Assembly (NCBI GenBank): GCA_016214895.1
Contig: JACRMR010000025.1
Location: 62,001-126,000 of the forward strand
Direction of reading: 5' to 3'
Source of the DNA: a candidate division KSB1 bacterium
Lineage (GTDB): Bacteria > Electryoneota > RPQS01
DNA length: 64,000 nt
Part shown: positions 34,111 to 43,237 of the stretch, in pieces
Layout: each line of letters begins with the position of its first letter
How positions within the stretch are numbered: the first letter of the stretch is position 1
Translations under genes and position numbers: made by a program
The notes under the pieces: generated by a model
What the model was told of the DNA's origin: nothing
Databases searched by the model: none
What the model saw: only the letters and a program-made list of their open reading frames with translations

Positions 34111-35004
34111 TCACAGAAACGTCACAAGCCACACCCCTACCACCGCCAGACCGATCCCGATCACCCGCTGCCTCGTCATTCGCTCCTTCAGGAAGATCGC
34201 CGCGAATACAAACACGAATACGTTACTTGTTTGATTCAGCGCCGAGGCTTGCGAGGCCTGTGTGTACTTCATTCCCGCAAGCCACGTGAACAACGCGAGA
34301 TATGCGCCCACAAACGAGCCGCTCACCATGTATCCCCAACCGCCTCGCACAAGTAAGGACCGCAGAATCGCCAGCCGTTCCCGATTGAACAACAGGATCA
34401 CGAGCAGCGTCGCGATCCCGCCCAGCAGTCGAATCTCCATCACCCATAACAGCGAACTGGTTTCCAGCAGCGGCTTCACCATCACGATCCCGACCGCCAT
34501 GAATGCCATCGCCAGCACGCCCCACAGCACGCCCCACCACAACCCCCGCCGCACCGCATGATCCGCCTGCTTCGTGTGCGTCGCCTCCAGCACCGCCGAA
34601 ATAATCAGCACCACGCCCACGACTTGCCAAAGCCTCAATCGCTCCCCCAGCCAAATCATCGCCGCTGCAATCACCAGCGGACTGTACAGACAATCCACAA
34701 TTGACGAGAGCGCCGCGCCGAGTCGATTCAGACTCATGAAGAAGAGCGTGTCCGCGATCCCGATTCCCAACGCCCCGCTGATCAGCAGCAAGTTGACTTC
34801 CGAAACAGAAAGGCCCGTCATAAACGAGCCTTCGAACAGCCAAATCGTCGGCACAAGCAACCCCGCGCCCAGCACGTTCTTGAACAAATTGAGCGCGATC
34901 GGATGCACCGTCTCGCCGCTTTTCTTAAACAGAATTACGGCAAACGCCCAAATCAATGCGGTGCTCAAAGCAAGCAACTCGCCGAAGTGCGGAATCGTGG
35001 CCAA
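34111..35004 (-). CDS. DMT superfamily transporter (EamA)
   Basis: 297 residues with ten predicted membrane helices in two EamA repeats. Typical elements: LLALSTALIWAFAVILFKKSGE at the N-terminus, GALGIGIADTLFFMSLNRLGAALSSIVDCLYSPLVI in the first repeat and YTQASQASALNQTSNVFVFVFAAIFLKE in the second. Substrate unknown. It is the last gene of the operon that contains ftsEX, six bases after ftsX. Confidence 0.87.
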   Translation of the reverse strand: MATIPHFGELLALSTALIWAFAVILFKKSGETVHPIALNLFKNVLGAGLLVPTIWLFEGSFMTGLSVSEVNLLLISGALGIGIADTLFFMSLNRLGAALSSIVDCLYSPLVIAAAMIWLGERLRLWQVVGVVLIISAVLEATHTKQADHAVRRGLWWGVLWGVLAMAFMAVGIVMVKPLLETSSLLWVMEIRLLGGIATLLVILLFNRERLAILRSLLVRGGWGYMVSGSFVGAYLALFTWLAGMKYTQASQASALNQTSNVFVFVFAAIFLKERMTRQRVIGIGLAVVGVWLVTFL

Positions 35005-35010
35005 CAGGGA

Positions 35011-35856
35011 TTAACCGCGAAACCGGCGGGGACTCACCAGCCCGGCAATCAGGCTCAGGGAGACCGCGGTGATCAGGCAGAGCAGGTAGAACCAGACCGG
35101 AAACCCCACTGAACGCAGGAACAGCCACGTATAGAACCAGGTCAAGACCTTCAACAGAAAAATCGCCGAGCTGCCGGCGGCAACGCCGATCGCGAGTTCC
35201 TGCACCAGCAAAATCAATCCAAACGTGCGATCGGAGAGGCCGATCAGCTGCAAGAATTCCCACGTCGCCGCACGATAACGAATCTGGGCCCGCAGACACA
35301 GACCCACCAGACCGAGCGCGACCAGGGAGAGCACACCCAGCAACGGCCCGAATTCGCCGCGCAGACGCTGCACCATCCGGCCCAGATCGCTCCACAATCG
35401 CCGCGGATAGAAGACGCCGCGGACGTCCGGCCAACTCTTCGCCGATGTCGTCAGACTGTCCAGCAGATCCAGCGTCGCCGCGCCAAACCGCACCCGCACG
35501 ATCGGCGGAAACGGATTGTAACCGAACAACGCCAGCAAGTCGTCACCAGTCTCCCGCTGCATCTCGGCCAGCGTGATGTCAGGCGGCACATATTGAACAA
35601 ATTCAAGACCCGGCCAGCTCTCCACTCCGCGCATCACATGGTCCTGCGCGGTCCGCGAACCATCGGCAAGTTCAATCTCCACGGTCAGTGCGCGTAGAAA
35701 CTCACTCTGCAAGCGCTCCAGCAGGAACGCCGTCCCCGCGATGCCGCCCAGCATCGCCGTACTCAGCGATAACAAGGCAATCGCCAGCAGCGTGAGCGTG
35801 GGACGCGAGCGCAACGTGCCCCAACCGAGTTTCAGCGCCAGCCGGAATTCGCTCAT
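35011..35856 (-). CDS. ftsX: Cell division permease FtsX-like
   Basis: 281 residues. An N-terminal cytoplasmic segment and first membrane helix (LTLLAIALLSLSTAMLGGIAG), a periplasmic loop of about 100 residues (ECD; VESWPGLEFVQYVPPDITLAEM) and three C-terminal helices give the FtsX layout. FtsX couples FtsE ATPase activity to periplasmic peptidoglycan hydrolases during division. It overlaps ftsE by 4 nt. The match rests on topology and gene pairing. Confidence 0.8.
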   Translation of the reverse strand: MSEFRLALKLGWGTLRSRPTLTLLAIALLSLSTAMLGGIAGTAFLLERLQSEFLRALTVEIELADGSRTAQDHVMRGVESWPGLEFVQYVPPDITLAEMQRETGDDLLALFGYNPFPPIVRVRFGAATLDLLDSLTTSAKSWPDVRGVFYPRRLWSDLGRMVQRLRGEFGPLLGVLSLVALGLVGLCLRAQIRYRAATWEFLQLIGLSDRTFGLILLVQELAIGVAAGSSAIFLLKVLTWFYTWLFLRSVGFPVWFYLLCLITAVSLSLIAGLVSPRRFRG

Positions 35857-36509
35857 TTCAACCGCCCTTCGTCCAACTGCAACCGGCGCGCGATCTGTGC
35901 CAGATTCGTCTGCCGGTGAGTCGTGACGAGCACGGTGGTGCCGCGAGCGTGGGCGGCCGACAGCAACGCTTCGGCCTCCGCCGCCGACTCCGGATCCAAA
36001 TGCGCGAACGGCTCGTCCGCCAATAATACCAACGGGCGGTGAATCAGTGCGCGGGCAATCTGCAGACGCGCCTGTTCACCGCCCGAAAGCTGTTGAGTTT
36101 GCTTGCGACCCGCCGCTGCCAGACCCGCATCGAGCAATGCGCGAGTGCCCTCGCCGCGGCACTTGTCGCTGGTCTCACCGGCAATCGCAAGCGGCAGCGA
36201 AACGTTGGTGAGCACCGTCTCCTGGTCCAGAAAGCGCGGCAACTGGAACACCATGCCGATCCGCCGCCGCAGCGATGTCAGTTCCACCCGCGAGACGCCG
36301 CCAAGTTGAATTCCAGCGACCTTGCCGTAACCCGCCGCCAGCGGCTGCGCGCCGAGCAACACGCGCATCAGCGTGGTCTTGCCCGAACCCGTCACGCCCT
36401 CCACAATCACCATTTCACCTTTTTCGACCACCAGACTCAGCCCGACCAGGACCGGGCGCTGGCCGAATCTTACGTTCACACCGGAAAGTTCGATGACGGA
36501 AGACGCCAT
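35853..36509 (-). CDS. ftsE: Cell division ATP-binding protein FtsE-like
   Basis: 218 residues, an ABC ATPase. Walker A is VEGVTGSGKTTLMRVL (about 35-50), the Q-loop MVFQLPRFLDQETVLTNV, signature LSGGEQARLQIARALIHRP, and Walker B LVLLADEPFAHLDPESA, with the switch His in TTHRQ. Other small ABC ATPases (LolD-like) look similar, but the adjacent FtsX-type permease decides the call. It starts three bases after the stop of a secreted sorting-domain protein gene. Confidence 0.83.
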   Translation of the reverse strand: MASSVIELSGVNVRFGQRPVLVGLSLVVEKGEMVIVEGVTGSGKTTLMRVLLGAQPLAAGYGKVAGIQLGGVSRVELTSLRRRIGMVFQLPRFLDQETVLTNVSLPLAIAGETSDKCRGEGTRALLDAGLAAAGRKQTQQLSGGEQARLQIARALIHRPLVLLADEPFAHLDPESAAEAEALLSAAHARGTTVLVTTHRQTNLAQIARRLQLDEGRLK

Positions 36510-36512
36510 AGA

Positions 36513-39410
36513 TTACTTGAGATATAACAGTTTGTTGACCAACGTCCGTTGCGCCGTCTCCAGCGAAAGGAAGTAGAGGCCGCTCGCGAGTCCGACGGGA
36601 GCAAACCGCAAGCCGTGTGCTCCGGCCGCCTGCGCGCCGTCGATCAGCACGGCGCGCTCCCGACCCAGGATGTCGAACACTCGTAGTTTGATATCCGTTT
36701 GCTCCGGCAGCGAGAATCGGATTTCCGTGGACGAGTTGAACGGATTCGGAAACGCGGGAGCGAGATTCAAGCGGTTAACCAGCGGCACCGCGGTCTCCGT
36801 CGTGAGCGGGTGAGCGGGTTGACCATGCACGCGCACCCCGTTCTCGATCCAGCGGATTCCGCCGCTCCCGGCCGCGATCACGTCAATATCCGTATCGCCG
36901 TCGAGGTCGGCCGCGCGAATCGAGTGCCAGCCGTCCAGCCCGAGATCAAGGTCGTGGCGCGTGAACCGGCCGCGGCCATCGTTGGCAAACCACGCCGCGT
37001 CATAGCCTTCACTCGCGCAGGCCAGAATGTCCGGGTACGAGTCCATGTTCAAATCAACGACGGATATGTCGCTCACCCACGGCAGGTTGCGCGTGATCTG
37101 GTGGAAATCGAGCGTCACGTTGCCGCTCGTATCCGCGGCACGGTTGCGCCACCAGGAGATGCGGCCTCGCGATGACGACGCCGCGATCACATCCGCGCGA
37201 CCGTCGTTGTCCAGATCGCCCGTCGCGGTCGCGCTGATCCATCCAAGATGGTCGGCGAACGGCCGGCGAACGGGTGCGATCGGAACGATCGCGCTACTCT
37301 GAAACGACATAAACCCTTCACCCGGCGATACCAGCAGCCATTCACTCAGTCCGCGCTGATCAACATCAAAGAGACCGCTGATGGTCTGTGGTTGCCAACT
37401 CACGTGATTCAGCAGGTCGGCCACATTGTAGTCGCCACCGGAGAGTCGCTCCAGCAGCAGGATGTGCGCGTGATCGCCGAGGGAGCAGACGATGTCGAGA
37501 TCACCGTCCGCCAGCCAGTCCGTGCAGGTCACCCGCAGCGGGTGAACCAGATCGTCAACCAGATTGCAGACCGTAAATTGGGCCGCCCCGTCATTACAGA
37601 AGGCGACGAGATCGCCGCCTTGGTAGGAGGTGGTGACCACATCCAGACCGCCGTTGGCATCGAGGTCGGCCAGCTCGAGCGTATTCGGTGTGGCGATCTG
37701 ACTGGACAGCAAGCGCTGCGCGAATTCACCGTCCACATTCTCCCACCACACAATCAGATTGCCGTCGTAGGACGTCGCCACAAGATCGGCATCGCCGTCG
37801 CGATCGAGATCACCGATCCGAACGACGTCCCAGGCGGGATAGTTCGTACGAAGCTCGTGCAGGCCGATAGGCAGGAAATGCTCGGCGACATGCGGGCTGC
37901 AATCCACGATCTCGGCGTGAAACGGACGCGGCGGCAGCAGCGGATTCGGCGGTAGCAGATCGGTATGAACGCGCTGCATGTACAGGATCGACTGCGAGCC
38001 TAACTCGCCACCCTCGTACATGTTGCCCCGATAGAACTGATAGAAGAGAACGAGTCTTCCCCAGGACGTGCGCAGGGCCAGCGACGGATCCTGCTCGCTG
38101 GCATTGGCACCGTTGGGCGCTTCCGGAATCACCAGCGTTTGCGTCACGTTGTTGCTGATGGACCAGTGCGATCCGCCGTTCGAGGAGCGGGCAATCCAGA
38201 TGTCCGCGTTCAGCATGCCGGCGTCGGAAACCTGCGTCGTGTCGTACCTTAGGTATGAGCAATAGAGATCGCCACTATCGGAATCTTGAGCGAGACTGGG
38301 CTTGTGCACCATCGCCCGATGCGGGCCGAGATTGTACGGGACGTCGGGCAGCCATTCCTCAGCGACCAAGCCAATCTCGCCGGTCGCTTCACTCCAATGC
38401 CAGATCTGCGCGGCATTGGCATTCGGCTGCGGGAAGCCCTCGTAATTCCACTGATAGTAGCGAACGGTCGTGAAGGCCACGTGAATGTAGCCATCATCAT
38501 CGAACAGGATACTCAAGTCCCCGAAGGCGCGCAGGGTGTCGCGAGTACAACAGATGCCGTCATCGGAGTCGTCGTAACACGCGACATCCGGGGCCGCGAA
38601 CTGCGTGATGTTCAGCGGCGGTTGCCAGGTGAAGCCGCTGTCATTGGAGATCCGCAGATATACGTCGTTGGACAACTCGTGATCCGCGACGCCGGGGAAG
38701 TGCGTGGGTTTGGTGTAACCGATGGCGGTGCGAAGCGGCGCGACGTTGCCGCATGCGATATCCCAGGATTGACGGGAAACGCTGTCCAGCGGGAGAAATC
38801 CGCCGCCGCCGGGAGCAGGTTCCCAGGCGATGTCCATCCCGAAGCCGGATTCATCGAAAACCGGCGTCCCACGCGAATAGAAGATACGTGATCCTTCCGA
38901 GGAGACGACGTGCAGCGTGCGATCGGGAGCGACGGCGATCTTGGGCCAACTGATACTCAGGTCATTCCCCTGCTCGCTGCGATGCGGAATTTCGATCGCC
39001 GTAAACGCGCCCGCGCCGGGAAGGAAGTCGATGCCGACCGCCGTATGCGGGCTGCCCTGCCCGATCAACTGGTGAAAAGCCGGATAGCCGAACCCTTCCG
39101 TGTCCACCCCCAGCGTCAAGTAACCCGCGCGCGATGTGGCGTTGATCTGGACTCCGGATTGAGCTGTGAACGACTGCATTCCGAGGTCCCAGAAGTTCCA
39201 GTAGGCATGTCGTGGCGACTGACTCGCTGTCAGCGCGTTCGTCCAGCCCACCTGCACATCGCCGACAGGGCCGGTGCCCAACATTCGACCGACCGAACTG
39301 CTCCATTGCAGCGGTGACCACGTCGTCCCCGCCTGATAACGTTCGGACGGTTGGGCGACGGCGATTGAACACAGCGAAATCCAAAGCAGTAGTAAGAAAG
39401 TTCCACGCAT
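36513..39410 (-). CDS. Secreted FG-GAP/VCBS repeat protein with T9SS sorting domain
   Basis: 965 residues. Signal peptide FLLLLWISLCSIAVAQ. Residues about 25-500 resemble the sialidase-like propellers of the three paralogs upstream (AGTTWSPLQWSSSVGRMLG, WSEATGEIGLVAEEWLP, SLAQDSDSGDLYCSYLRYDT). Residues about 520-860 add FG-GAP/VCBS repeats with calcium-type loops (GDLDRDGDADLVATS, DNDGRADVIAAS, DLDGDTDIDVIAAG). The C-terminal 85 residues are a type A sorting domain (AFPNPFNSSTEIRFSLPE to KLLYLK). GGAGG precedes the ATG. Probably a surface or released protein. Confidence 0.85.
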   Translation of the reverse strand: MRGTFLLLLWISLCSIAVAQPSERYQAGTTWSPLQWSSSVGRMLGTGPVGDVQVGWTNALTASQSPRHAYWNFWDLGMQSFTAQSGVQINATSRAGYLTLGVDTEGFGYPAFHQLIGQGSPHTAVGIDFLPGAGAFTAIEIPHRSEQGNDLSISWPKIAVAPDRTLHVVSSEGSRIFYSRGTPVFDESGFGMDIAWEPAPGGGGFLPLDSVSRQSWDIACGNVAPLRTAIGYTKPTHFPGVADHELSNDVYLRISNDSGFTWQPPLNITQFAAPDVACYDDSDDGICCTRDTLRAFGDLSILFDDDGYIHVAFTTVRYYQWNYEGFPQPNANAAQIWHWSEATGEIGLVAEEWLPDVPYNLGPHRAMVHKPSLAQDSDSGDLYCSYLRYDTTQVSDAGMLNADIWIARSSNGGSHWSISNNVTQTLVIPEAPNGANASEQDPSLALRTSWGRLVLFYQFYRGNMYEGGELGSQSILYMQRVHTDLLPPNPLLPPRPFHAEIVDCSPHVAEHFLPIGLHELRTNYPAWDVVRIGDLDRDGDADLVATSYDGNLIVWWENVDGEFAQRLLSSQIATPNTLELADLDANGGLDVVTTSYQGGDLVAFCNDGAAQFTVCNLVDDLVHPLRVTCTDWLADGDLDIVCSLGDHAHILLLERLSGGDYNVADLLNHVSWQPQTISGLFDVDQRGLSEWLLVSPGEGFMSFQSSAIVPIAPVRRPFADHLGWISATATGDLDNDGRADVIAASSSRGRISWWRNRAADTSGNVTLDFHQITRNLPWVSDISVVDLNMDSYPDILACASEGYDAAWFANDGRGRFTRHDLDLGLDGWHSIRAADLDGDTDIDVIAAGSGGIRWIENGVRVHGQPAHPLTTETAVPLVNRLNLAPAFPNPFNSSTEIRFSLPEQTDIKLRVFDILGRERAVLIDGAQAAGAHGLRFAPVGLASGLYFLSLETAQRTLVNKLLYLK

Positions 39411-39482
39411 GGGGTCCTCCGCAAGTTGAACCGTGCCGGCAGCGAATGCTGAAATGCAAGAGCGGCGAGTTGCGCAGCCCCG

Positions 39483-41279
39483 CTACTTCAACAGCATGAG
39501 TTTCTGTGTCTGAGCCTGATCGCCGGATCGCAGCGAAACGAAGTAGAGGCCGCTGGAGAAGTTGCCTGCGTTCCAGATCAGCCGGTGTTTGCCTGCCGGT
39601 GCCGCGCCATCATACAGGACCGCGACCTCGCGACCCAACAGATCATGAACCGTGAGGCGCACGTGCGCGGGAGTTGAGAGGTCGTACGAGATCGTCGTGC
39701 TCGCGTTGAACGGATTCGGGTAGGGCGCCGACAACTCAGACTCCGTGGGGACGATCTCGTGCTCAACCGCGTGGTCATCGGGCACCCACGGAAAGCCGGT
39801 GGAGTCGATATGAAGAGGATACTGCGGCATGAGCGGCAAGCGGTCGATGTCGAAGGTTGAGATCCGCTGATAGACAACCGGGTTGTCGGTGGTCACTCCT
39901 TCATTAGAGAACGCGCTTCCGGCGTCGTGGTCGAGCACGTAGGTCAGGTGCAGGAAACCATCCGTGACGTACTCGGCTAACGACGGATCGCGTTCACTCA
40001 TGCTGCCGGGAGCCCGGACATTCTGCCCGGGACAGGTATTCGTAACATTGGTCCCGACAGACCAACTGCGACCGCCATTCGTGGACATGGAAATCCAAAT
40101 GTCCGCCATCGGGTAGAGCTGCTCCGACGTGCAGTTGGTGTCGTATTTCATGTACGTACAATAGAGCCATCCTAAGACGGGATCGATGGCCAGCGACGGC
40201 CGCTGCACGTTGAACTGGTTGACACCGTCATAGATGAGCGGATCTGTGAACGGCCACCAGCCGTCGGCGACCAGATTGTACTCCTCATGTTGGTCATCCC
40301 AATGCCAGATCGTGGATCGCTTAATGTACGATGTCGGTTCTCCGTCCGGCCAGAGCGCATAGTAGGACGCCGTGGTGAACAAGACGTGCAGCGCATCCCA
40401 CCAGCTTCCGTCATAGAGCAGGTCGATATCGCCGTACGCGCGAAAGGTGTCGATGCAGCAAATCAGGGTGTCCCCCGACGCACAGTCGGTGTCCGGCTCG
40501 GCGAATTGCGTAATATTGAGTGGCTCACCCCAAGTTCCACCGGCATCAATGCTCCGCTCAAGGAGGATATCTTGGTTGAACATGCTGCTGAAGCGCGTGC
40601 TGTCTAGCGGACCGGGGGTGTGCCAGGCGACCGCGACCCAGGGATGGCGCTGAGCCGCCGCAAGCGCATATCCGTTCGAACTCGTCGTGGCCATCGAAAG
40701 CGGCTGATCCCAGTCCACGCCTATTCCGCTGTGCTGCTCATCAATTTCGATCGTGCCCCGGGTGTAGTGGAGTGTGGCCGGTTGATCCGGATCGTGTGTT
40801 TGCCCCATCGCCAGAAGGTGCGCCGTGCTCAGGTGGACCGCGAGCCGGGTGTTGTACAAATCAATTTCGGGAATCCCAACGCCCGTGCACGTGAACGCGC
40901 CGAAATGCGGCAGATAGTCGAGACAGACCGTGGAATTCACATAGGACGTATTTAGCTCGTGCGAGGAGATCAACGCAAGGCCGTGATCGTCCACACAGAC
41001 CTGCGGTGCGCCGCCGCGCCCTTCGAGGATCGGCATGCCGTTCGGCCACAGGAAGTCCTGCGAAAGCGGAGACCAAACGTTCCAGAGCGGGCGCGGTGAA
41101 TTCGCGAGCGTGCCATACCAGACGACGCTCGCATACCCGCTGTCATCCAGCGCGATGCGTCGGCCCGGTGAGCCGTAAGCCTGAACGTCGTTGATGGTGA
41201 TGCCGGCGGTGTCAATCGTGCCGATGGGCTGCGCGTAGCTCGGCGCCGCAATGCACAAAATGATGAGCAACCGTTTCAT
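39483..41279 (-). CDS. Secreted sialidase-like propeller protein with T9SS sorting domain (paralog 2)
   Basis: 598 residues. Signal peptide LLIILCIAAPSYAQ. The body has repeated SxDxGxxW-like loops (RSIDAGGTWGEPLNITQFAEPDTDC, SMSTNGGRSWSVGTNVTNTCPG) as in BNR/sialidase propellers, but the catalytic residues of a sialidase cannot be identified. The tail has PYPNPFNASTTISYDLST, VRLTVHDLLGREVAVLYDGAAPAGKH and KLMLLK. The GCGGAGG upstream of the ATG is shared with paralog 1. The last 70 bases are nearly identical to those of paralog 3. Confidence 0.85.
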   Translation of the reverse strand: MKRLLIILCIAAPSYAQPIGTIDTAGITINDVQAYGSPGRRIALDDSGYASVVWYGTLANSPRPLWNVWSPLSQDFLWPNGMPILEGRGGAPQVCVDDHGLALISSHELNTSYVNSTVCLDYLPHFGAFTCTGVGIPEIDLYNTRLAVHLSTAHLLAMGQTHDPDQPATLHYTRGTIEIDEQHSGIGVDWDQPLSMATTSSNGYALAAAQRHPWVAVAWHTPGPLDSTRFSSMFNQDILLERSIDAGGTWGEPLNITQFAEPDTDCASGDTLICCIDTFRAYGDIDLLYDGSWWDALHVLFTTASYYALWPDGEPTSYIKRSTIWHWDDQHEEYNLVADGWWPFTDPLIYDGVNQFNVQRPSLAIDPVLGWLYCTYMKYDTNCTSEQLYPMADIWISMSTNGGRSWSVGTNVTNTCPGQNVRAPGSMSERDPSLAEYVTDGFLHLTYVLDHDAGSAFSNEGVTTDNPVVYQRISTFDIDRLPLMPQYPLHIDSTGFPWVPDDHAVEHEIVPTESELSAPYPNPFNASTTISYDLSTPAHVRLTVHDLLGREVAVLYDGAAPAGKHRLIWNAGNFSSGLYFVSLRSGDQAQTQKLMLLK

Positions 41280-41396
41280 AGAACCTCCGCAAGGTGAGCA
41301 GGGCGAGAAGAAAATTTGGAAATTCGGAAAGGCAGAAATGCGGTAAGCCGAAGAAGATCTCCTTGATTCCTCCCGGCGGACCGGGGGGACGCAGAA

Positions 41397-43217
41397 TCAT
41401 TTCAACAGCATGAGTTTCCGTGTCTGAGCCTGATCGCCCGACCTCAGCGATACGAAGTAGAGGCCGCTGGCGACGCCCCGCGCGTCCCATGTGTGCCGGT
41501 GCGATCCGGCATTCGTCTCGTCGTCTACCAGCACGGCGACCTCACGGCCCAGAATGTCGTAGATCGCCAGCCGCACGCTCGCGCGTAATGCGAGTGAATA
41601 CTCGATAGTCGCCGTCGAGTTAAAGGGATTGGGATAGGGAGCAACCAAAGCAAATTCAGCTGCCGTTGGATGCGCTCGCTCCTGCGCCGCTGCATAAAAC
41701 CCCGTCGAGTCCCAGTGCAGCGGATACTGCGGCATCAGCGGAGTCGTGGGAATCGAATCCACGGGAATGCGCTGGTAGATGATCTCATTCCACGTCAGAG
41801 GCAAGGATTGTTCATTAGCGTCGCCCGCCTCGTGATCCAGTTCGTACTGCACATGCAGCAAGCCGCTTGATACCACTTCCGTCGCGCTCGGATCGCGTTC
41901 CAAAAGGCTTTGTCCGTTGGGCACAGGATTCCCCGCCGGATGCGTTCGAGTCACGTTGGTCCCGACACTCCATCGCACGCCTTCGTCGGTTGAGACCGAA
42001 CAGAAGAGGTCGGCACTGCAATAGTGGTTTACATTTTGTGCCGTCGTGTCGAACGTCTGGTACAGACAGTATAGACGACCGGTCGATTCGTCGACTGACA
42101 AACATGGTCTTTGAACAACACGGTCCCAGTAGTCACCTAACTCGCGGGAGTAGAAGCTCCAGCCGTTTACCATGAAACTGACCTGATGGGTCGCTTCCGA
42201 CCAGTGCCAGATCATTGACGTCAAGCCGTTCGTGTTCAACGAGAACTCGCCGTTGTCCCAGAAGCTCAATCGGCTGGTGACGAACGAAATGTGCAGCTGA
42301 TCGTGCTCATCAAAGAGCAGTGAGATATCTCGCCAGAAGCGAAACGTATCGCGGTTGCACTCGGCGAAGTGTCCCGAACTGCACGCGGTGTCTGGCGGCA
42401 CGAATGAAGTTACATTGATGGTATCCGACCATGAAGCGCCGCCGTCCTCGCTGATCTGAATGACAAGATCCTGATCGAATCCGTAGCGGTATGGTGTACT
42501 GCCCGTGGGGCGCGGCCAGGCTCGGGCGACGCGGGGAGCATGTCGAGCCGCGGCCATCGCGTAGCACGGCTGATCGATTTGACCGAAGTCCTGATACTCC
42601 AGACTATCAGCATAAACATCCCAATCTACACGTACGACCTGGTGCCGAGCATTTCGCAGGATTTGACCACGCGCATACCAGAGCCAAATGGTCTCGATAT
42701 CAGGAGTTGTCGTCGCGAACAGATGAAGGTTGCCGATCATGTCAACGCACGATCGCGGATTGGTCACGTCCTCAACGAAATCCCAATGGCGCGGCGGCAC
42801 CGGCCCATCCGTTACTTCCAAGCAGAGTAGATTGGTTGACACGGTATGGGGGCCGTACGCACCGTCGTAGGTGATGATGGGACAGAACGGAGCGGTGTAC
42901 CAGACTTGAGCGTGTCCGGCGTGCGACGCATAGTCGATGCCGAAGCCGTTTCCCGGTCCCCAGACCTGACGGTCTTCGTTCCAACCGCTATAAAGTACGT
43001 GCCGCGTGGGCCAACCCGCGGAATCGGCTCGATAGGACCATGCCGTGTGCTTATTACGGTATTCGTCTTCGGCAATTGCCCGGGGTTGAGTGCCAAAGCT
43101 CTGATTGTCCCACCAGGTGCCGCCGGGAATACTTGTCTGACCGATCGGCTGGCCGATTGCTGCTCCCGCGCAGGCCAGGATTGACATCCCGATTACCATA
43201 ATTCGTTCGTAGCTCAT
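41397..43217 (-). CDS. Secreted sialidase-like propeller protein with T9SS sorting domain (paralog 3)
   Basis: 606 residues, signal peptide IMVIGMSILACAGAAIG. The propeller body keeps the family blocks (GGTWWDNQSFGTQPRAIAEDEYRN, MIWHWSEATHQVSF, CLSVDESTGRLYCLYQTFDT, SVSTDEGVRWSVGTNVTRTHP) and ends with a sorting domain (YPNPFNSTATIEYSL to KLMLLK). Its linker (RIPVDSIPTTPLMPQYPLHWD) is almost identical to paralog 4, while its extreme C-terminus matches paralog 2, which makes it a mosaic. Confidence 0.85.
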   Translation of the reverse strand: MSYERIMVIGMSILACAGAAIGQPIGQTSIPGGTWWDNQSFGTQPRAIAEDEYRNKHTAWSYRADSAGWPTRHVLYSGWNEDRQVWGPGNGFGIDYASHAGHAQVWYTAPFCPIITYDGAYGPHTVSTNLLCLEVTDGPVPPRHWDFVEDVTNPRSCVDMIGNLHLFATTTPDIETIWLWYARGQILRNARHQVVRVDWDVYADSLEYQDFGQIDQPCYAMAAARHAPRVARAWPRPTGSTPYRYGFDQDLVIQISEDGGASWSDTINVTSFVPPDTACSSGHFAECNRDTFRFWRDISLLFDEHDQLHISFVTSRLSFWDNGEFSLNTNGLTSMIWHWSEATHQVSFMVNGWSFYSRELGDYWDRVVQRPCLSVDESTGRLYCLYQTFDTTAQNVNHYCSADLFCSVSTDEGVRWSVGTNVTRTHPAGNPVPNGQSLLERDPSATEVVSSGLLHVQYELDHEAGDANEQSLPLTWNEIIYQRIPVDSIPTTPLMPQYPLHWDSTGFYAAAQERAHPTAAEFALVAPYPNPFNSTATIEYSLALRASVRLAIYDILGREVAVLVDDETNAGSHRHTWDARGVASGLYFVSLRSGDQAQTRKLMLLK

Positions 43218-43237
43218 GGTGCCGTCCTGGTTAGCGG

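Noticed and set aside
33958-34356. Plus-strand 132-codon frame behind the orphan promoter
   Set aside because: Its sequence is Pro/Ser/His-rich, mostly antisense to the DMT transporter and includes a simple direct repeat.
37248-37955. Plus-strand frame of 235 codons
   Set aside because: Antisense to the FG-GAP repeat gene; no motif and no start signal.
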